64,000 nt of DNA, from positions 1 through 64,000 of the forward strand of contig NZ_JACHGP010000028.1 in NCBI RefSeq assembly GCF_014202335.1, read 5' to 3'. The notes below the pieces were generated by a model. The model was not told the DNA's origin and ran no database searches. It was given only the letters and a program-made list of their open reading frames with translations. Below, in pieces: positions 60,467-64,000 of the stretch. Position 1 is the first letter of the stretch. The number at the start of each line of letters is the position of its first letter. This DNA comes from Mycobacterium sp. AZCC_0083. Its GTDB lineage: Bacteria; Actinomycetota; Actinomycetes; Mycobacteriales; Mycobacteriaceae. The position numbers were made by a program, and so were the translations under genes.

Positions 60467-61630
60467 ATGCTGATCACCGCCGACACTCTGATCACCGGTC
60501 GAGAACTGTTGCGACCCGGGTGGATTGAGATTTCCGAGGACACCGTGCAGGCGATCGGCGCTGGCACCGCACCCCGGCCGGCCGACCGCGATCTTGGCGC
60601 GGTGACGGTGGTGCCTGGCTTCGTCGACACCCATCTGCATGGCGGAGGCGGGGCGAACTTCTCTACCGCGTCGACCGCCGAGACCTCGACCGCCGTGGCA
60701 CTGCACCGCAGGCATGGCACCACCGCGATGATCGCGTCCCTGGTTACGGCAGGCTCCGCCGAATTGCTGCGCCAGGTCGGCGAATTGGCCAACGACGTTC
60801 GTGCAGGCCTGATCGACGGGATCCACCTCGAGGGACCGTGGCTGTCCACCAAGCGGTCCGGTGCCCACCAGCCGTCGCTGATGCGCGACCCGGACCCCGC
60901 CGAGATCGACCGCGTCCTCGACGCGGGTGAGGGGACCATCCGCATGGTCACGCTCGCGCCGGAACGCGACGGTGCCCTTGCAGCGATCCGGCAGTTCGTC
61001 GATGCGGGTGTGGTGGTCGCCGTTGGGCACACCGAGGCCAGCTATGAGCAGACCCTGGCCGCGATCGACGCCGGCGCAACGGTGGGCACACACCTGTTCA
61101 ACGCGATGCGCCCGATCGATCGCCGCGAGCCAGGTCCGGTCATCGCGCTCCTCGAGCAATCCAGGGTGACCGTCGAACTCATCACCGACGGCGTGCACGT
61201 CGACCCCGCCATCTACCGACACGTCACCCGCAGCGCGGGGCCCGACCGGGTGTCGCTGGTGACCGATGCGATGGCGGCGACCGGAATGGCCGACGGGGTC
61301 TATCACCTCGGGCCGTTGGGGGTGGACGTCGTCGGCGGGGTGGCGCGCGTATCGGGAACCGACACCATCGCTGGCAGCACCGCGACGATGGACCGGGTGT
61401 TCGGATTCGCCGTCGCCCACGCTGGACTGCCCCGCGACGAGGCCCTGCTGCAAGCCGCGCGTCAGGCGTCGCTCAATCCCGCACGGGCATTGGGTCTGCC
61501 GTCCTGGGGGCTCGTCGAAGGCGCGAGCGCGGACTTGGTGGTGTTGGACGCAGAGCTCGCCGTCACCGGTGTGCTGCGACACGGGGCGTGGGTGCTCGAA
61601 CCGACCTCCGATCGCTCCTACTCGCCTTAG
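60467..61630 (+). CDS. nagA: N-acetylglucosamine-6-phosphate deacetylase
   Basis: A 387-residue amidohydrolase from the ATG at 60467, eight bases after nagB. VVPGFVDTHLHGGGGANF carries the metal HxH, IDGIHLEGPWLSTKRSGAH the Glu, VAVGHTEASYEQTLAAIDAGATVGTHLFNAM two His and VSLVTDAMAATG the Asp. It removes acetate from GlcNAc-6-P before NagB. The operon order EIIA-nagB-nagA is clear. Confidence 0.95.
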   Translation: MLITADTLITGRELLRPGWIEISEDTVQAIGAGTAPRPADRDLGAVTVVPGFVDTHLHGGGGANFSTASTAETSTAVALHRRHGTTAMIASLVTAGSAELLRQVGELANDVRAGLIDGIHLEGPWLSTKRSGAHQPSLMRDPDPAEIDRVLDAGEGTIRMVTLAPERDGALAAIRQFVDAGVVVAVGHTEASYEQTLAAIDAGATVGTHLFNAMRPIDRREPGPVIALLEQSRVTVELITDGVHVDPAIYRHVTRSAGPDRVSLVTDAMAATGMADGVYHLGPLGVDVVGGVARVSGTDTIAGSTATMDRVFGFAVAHAGLPRDEALLQAARQASLNPARALGLPSWGLVEGASADLVVLDAELAVTGVLRHGAWVLEPTSDRSYSP

Positions 61631-61639
61631 GCTGCGGCC

Positions 61640-62038
61640 ATGTCGATCGACCGTGCCGCGCTCGCGGCGGGCAGCATTCGTCTTGCCTCGGGTATCTCGT
61701 TCCTCGTCGACCCCATCCGGGCGGACCGGCTCTGGGGCACCAAGGAGGAAGCGGTGGGGCAGACGAAGCTGTTGCTGCACTCGATGGGTTACCGCGACTC
61801 CTTGATCGGCGGATTGCTGATCGCGGCGGCGCTGCGTGGCCGGGACACCCGCGGGTGGTTCCTCGCATCCGGCGGGGCCGACGCTGCCGACCTGCTTGGC
61901 GGGCTGCGCGTGCACCACGAGTTGACGCGCTCCCAGCAGGTCATCGGCCTTGGCGGCGCGATCGTCGGCGTCGCCGTCGGGCTCTGGGGCGGCACCCGAC
62001 GACGTTCACGGGACGTCGACGAGATCCCTTCCCGCTAA
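61640..62038 (+). CDS. Small membrane-associated hypothetical protein
   Basis: A 132-residue protein with three or four short hydrophobic stretches (LAAGSIRLASGISFLVDP, SLIGGLLIAAALRG, VIGLGGAIVGVAVGLWGG). The pattern, with WGxxxE and a glycine-rich tail, resembles small DUF4267-like membrane proteins, but I cannot assign it with confidence. It lies 9 bp after nagA and may be co-transcribed with it; nothing points to a link with GlcNAc use. Confidence 0.65.
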   Translation: MSIDRAALAAGSIRLASGISFLVDPIRADRLWGTKEEAVGQTKLLLHSMGYRDSLIGGLLIAAALRGRDTRGWFLASGGADAADLLGGLRVHHELTRSQQVIGLGGAIVGVAVGLWGGTRRRSRDVDEIPSR

Positions 62039-62165
62039 ACGACCGCCTCGAGATGGGCGAGGGCGTCGGCGTCCACTCTGGCCACCTTCATCAGCCCGGT
62101 GTTGGACCCGCCCCACACCAGGGTGTTGCCCGCTTGCCGATGGCCTCGGCGTAGGCGGATCAATC
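62035..62165 (-). pseudogene. Remnant resembling a LOG-family nucleotide-binding protein
   Basis: On the minus strand, ...NTLVWGGSNTGLMKVARVDADALAHLEAVV ends in a TAG at 62035-62037. NTLVWGGSNTGLM resembles the TLVYGGGNVGLM phosphate loop of LOG-type phosphoribohydrolases. Upstream, AYAEAIGKR is in another frame, so there is a frameshift. The first 60 residues or so of the family and the catalytic PGGxGTxxE are missing. A 131-bp scrap of an old gene between the nagA group and the PTS gene. Confidence 0.45.
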
Positions 62166-62198
62166 ATCGACCACCGTCATGATGCCCGTTGAGCGGCG

Positions 62199-64000
62199 TC
62201 AGCCCAGTCGTTCTCGCACCGCGGCGGGGCCGTCCAGCGACAGCATCTCCTCGGCAAGCTGTCGCGCCTCACCGGTGTCCACCGCGCGGGCGGCCTCCTT
62301 GGTCGCCGGTATCGCTGGCGGTGTCACCGACAGCGAGTCGACGCCCATCCCAAGAAGCAGTGCGACGGCACGCTCGTCCGCCGCGAACTCCCCGCACACC
62401 GACACCGACGCGCGTCCCGCGGCGCCCTGGCACGTGGCCTTGATCAACGCCAACAGTCCGGGATCGAACGTGTCGCCGACGGTGGCGACGGCGTCGTTGT
62501 TGCGGTCGGCCGCCAGCGCGTACTGCGTGAGGTCGTTGGTGCCGATGGAGAAGAAGTCGACGTGCCGTGAGAACGCCGCCGCCTTGAGTGCTGCCGCGGG
62601 CACCTCGACCATCATGCCGACCTGTAGGCCGGCGGGACGGTCCCGCCCACTGTGCGCGATCGCCTCGTCCAAGAGCCTGCGCCCAGCGAACAGTTCGTCG
62701 AGCGTGCTGACCATTGGGAACATCACGCTGACTGGCGTCTGCTCGGCCAGCCGCACCATCGCGAGCAGTTGGTCGGCCAGCAGGTCCGGATGAGCCAGCG
62801 ACAACCGGATGCCACGCACCCCGAGGAACGGGTTCAGCTCCGCCGCCGTCGGCAGGAACTCCAGCGGCTTGTCGCCGCCAACGTCGAGCGTGCGCAACGT
62901 GATTCGGCGCCCGTCCAGCGATTCGGCGATCTTGCGGTAGACGGCGAACTGCTCCTCGACGTCGGGGGCGTCCTGACGGCCGAGGAACAGGAACTCGGTG
63001 CGCACCAGGCCTGCGAAGTCGGCACCCTGGGCCGCCGCAGCCCGCGCGTCGTCGACAGAGCCGACGTTGGCTCCGACCCCGACGGTCACACCGTCACGGG
63101 TGACCGCACGCTCGGCGGCGCGTGCCATCGCGTCGGACTGCCGCTGCGCCAGCGCCGCGACCCTGGCCGCGAAGTCCTGCCGCACGTTCTCGTGAGGGTC
63201 GACGACGTACTCGCCGCGGGCACCGTCCACCGCGAGGACGGTGCCGTCGGGAATCGTCAGCACCGTGGGTCCTGCGCCGACGATCACCGGAATTCCCTTG
63301 GCGCGCAGCAGGATCACGTTGTGTGCATGGGGACTGCCGAACGCCAGCAGCACGGCGGCCACCTGCTTGGGGTCAAGCTCCGCGGCTTCGGCAGGGGTCA
63401 GGTCGGTCGCGATCAGCACCCCCGCAAGGGCCGACGTCGTCGTCGCAGTGCCGAGCATTACGCGCAGCACTTGCTCCCCGACTGCGCGGACGTCCTCGGC
63501 CCTGGCCCGCAGATATGGGTCGGGTACGTCGGCGAATTCGGCGGCCAGATCCGCGACCGCCGCCGACCACGCCGCAGGCGCGGACATGCCGCCGTCGATG
63601 CGCTCCCGCACCGCGGTGAGCAAGGCGTCGTCGTCGAGCAGCAGTTGGTGGGCGTCGAAGATCGCCGCTTCCGCCTCGCCGACTTCGCGCGCGGTCCTGG
63701 TGCGCAGCTGACTGATCGTGCGGCGCACCGTGGCGATGGCCTTGCTCAGCCGACGCCATTCGACCGACGGTTCCTCGGCGGCTACGTCGGGTACCTCGAT
63801 CGCGGCCAGTCTCGCCGAGCGGGCCGGGCCGATTCCCAGGCCAGGCCCTGCGCCGATCGGGGCATGCGCCACCGCCGGCTCGGCGATCGGGGTTGCGGCG
63901 GTGAGTGATTCGTCGAAGTGGCGGCCGGCCAGCGCCAGCACGTGGTCGAGGGTTTCGGCGGCTTGGCTGCCCGAGACCCGCACCTCGACCTCGTTGCCGC
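62199..64000 (-). CDS. PTS phosphoenolpyruvate-protein phosphotransferase, HPr-EI type (DhaM-like), cut by the window end
   Basis: At least 600 codons, open to the right edge. The first visible residues (GNEVEVRVSGSQAAETLDHVLALAGRHF) fit the C-terminal end of an HPr domain, then the EI part begins, PIGAGPGLGIGPA. The EI active-site His lies in FGSPHAHNVILLRAKGIPVIVG, where the usual TSHAAI is HAHNVI. PEP-binding segments are RTEFLFLGR, GVRGIRLSLAHPDLL, FSIGTNDLTQYALAADRNN and SVCGEFAADE. HPr-EI fusion is seen in DhaM; an EIIA-Man domain upstream would confirm it. Confidence 0.82.
   Translation of the reverse strand, partial: GNEVEVRVSGSQAAETLDHVLALAGRHFDESLTAATPIAEPAVAHAPIGAGPGLGIGPARSARLAAIEVPDVAAEEPSVEWRRLSKAIATVRRTISQLRTRTAREVGEAEAAIFDAHQLLLDDDALLTAVRERIDGGMSAPAAWSAAVADLAAEFADVPDPYLRARAEDVRAVGEQVLRVMLGTATTTSALAGVLIATDLTPAEAAELDPKQVAAVLLAFGSPHAHNVILLRAKGIPVIVGAGPTVLTIPDGTVLAVDGARGEYVVDPHENVRQDFAARVAALAQRQSDAMARAAERAVTRDGVTVGVGANVGSVDDARAAAAQGADFAGLVRTEFLFLGRQDAPDVEEQFAVYRKIAESLDGRRITLRTLDVGGDKPLEFLPTAAELNPFLGVRGIRLSLAHPDLLADQLLAMVRLAEQTPVSVMFPMVSTLDELFAGRRLLDEAIAHSGRDRPAGLQVGMMVEVPAAALKAAAFSRHVDFFSIGTNDLTQYALAADRNNDAVATVGDTFDPGLLALIKATCQGAAGRASVSVCGEFAADERAVALLLGMGVDSLSVTPPAIPATKEAARAVDTGEARQLAEEMLSLDGPAAVRERLG

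Overview
The window is chromosomal DNA of a high-GC actinobacterium, almost certainly a fast-growing mycobacterium (Mycolicibacterium type). The block fprA - prfB - MscS-like channel - Pro/Thr-rich membrane protein - ftsE - ftsX - smpB - ssrA (8.7-15.6 kb) keeps the gene order of the Mycobacterium tuberculosis Rv3106-Rv3100c region as I remember it. The tmRNA tag (ADSNQRDYALAA), a mycobacterial LexA box beside a DUF222/13E12 gene, an EphD-like hydrolase-dehydrogenase fusion and an F420-type flavin/deazaflavin-binding protein point the same way.

Layout. 0-0.6 kb: start of a DUF222 gene with a perfect SOS box, and a PPOX-fold protein. 0.6-8.7 kb, minus strand: two SDRs, a TetR regulator, an ABC1 kinase, a [2Fe-2S] reductase, a ferritin-like (PF10118) protein and an EphD-like fusion. 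A family of TACC(N)3GGTA-type palindromes, three of them phased at exactly 16 bp, sits before the first gene and before tetR, so this looks like one TetR regulon for oxidation of a lipid or xenobiotic. 8.7-15.6 kb: core genes for translation, ribosome rescue and FtsEX division. 15.8-28 kb: an MHS transporter, a cAMP-related group (cyclic-nucleotide-binding protein, L,D-transpeptidase, class III cyclase), a zinc-ribbon SDR, a four-gene operon ending in a Tat-exported DUF1906 protein, and small membrane or secreted proteins.

28-44.6 kb is the accessory part. It has a large LuxR (LAL) regulator, a flavin monooxygenase, four alpha/beta hydrolases, a DUF302 protein, a Rieske oxygenase, DUF2165, an S9 peptidase, an AraC regulator and an orphan fumarate-reductase-like flavoprotein. 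Two gaps (37.9-38.36 and 41.3-41.63 kb) are mosaics of 5' ends of other genes: two extra copies of the start of a flavin monooxygenase gene, the start of a GMC oxidoreductase, the start of an SDR, and a duplicated AraC-type operator. These look like scars of repeated rearrangement.

44.6-49.1 kb: a nitroreductase, then an ECF sigma factor - cupin - amidotransferase-fold operon that faces a Tat-exported catalase-like peroxidase - cytochrome b561 operon; a shared 26-bp element lies before the nitroreductase and the sigma gene. 50.4-57.3 kb: a complete biotin-independent malonate decarboxylase operon (mdcA, B, C, a fused D/E, G, H) headed by a lipoprotein hydrolase. 57.5-64 kb: N-acetylglucosamine uptake and catabolism (nagE, EIIA, nagB, nagA), and a DhaM-type PTS phosphotransferase cut by the window edge.

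All calls are from reading the sequence. No database search was run, and family names rest on recognised motifs and remembered homologues.
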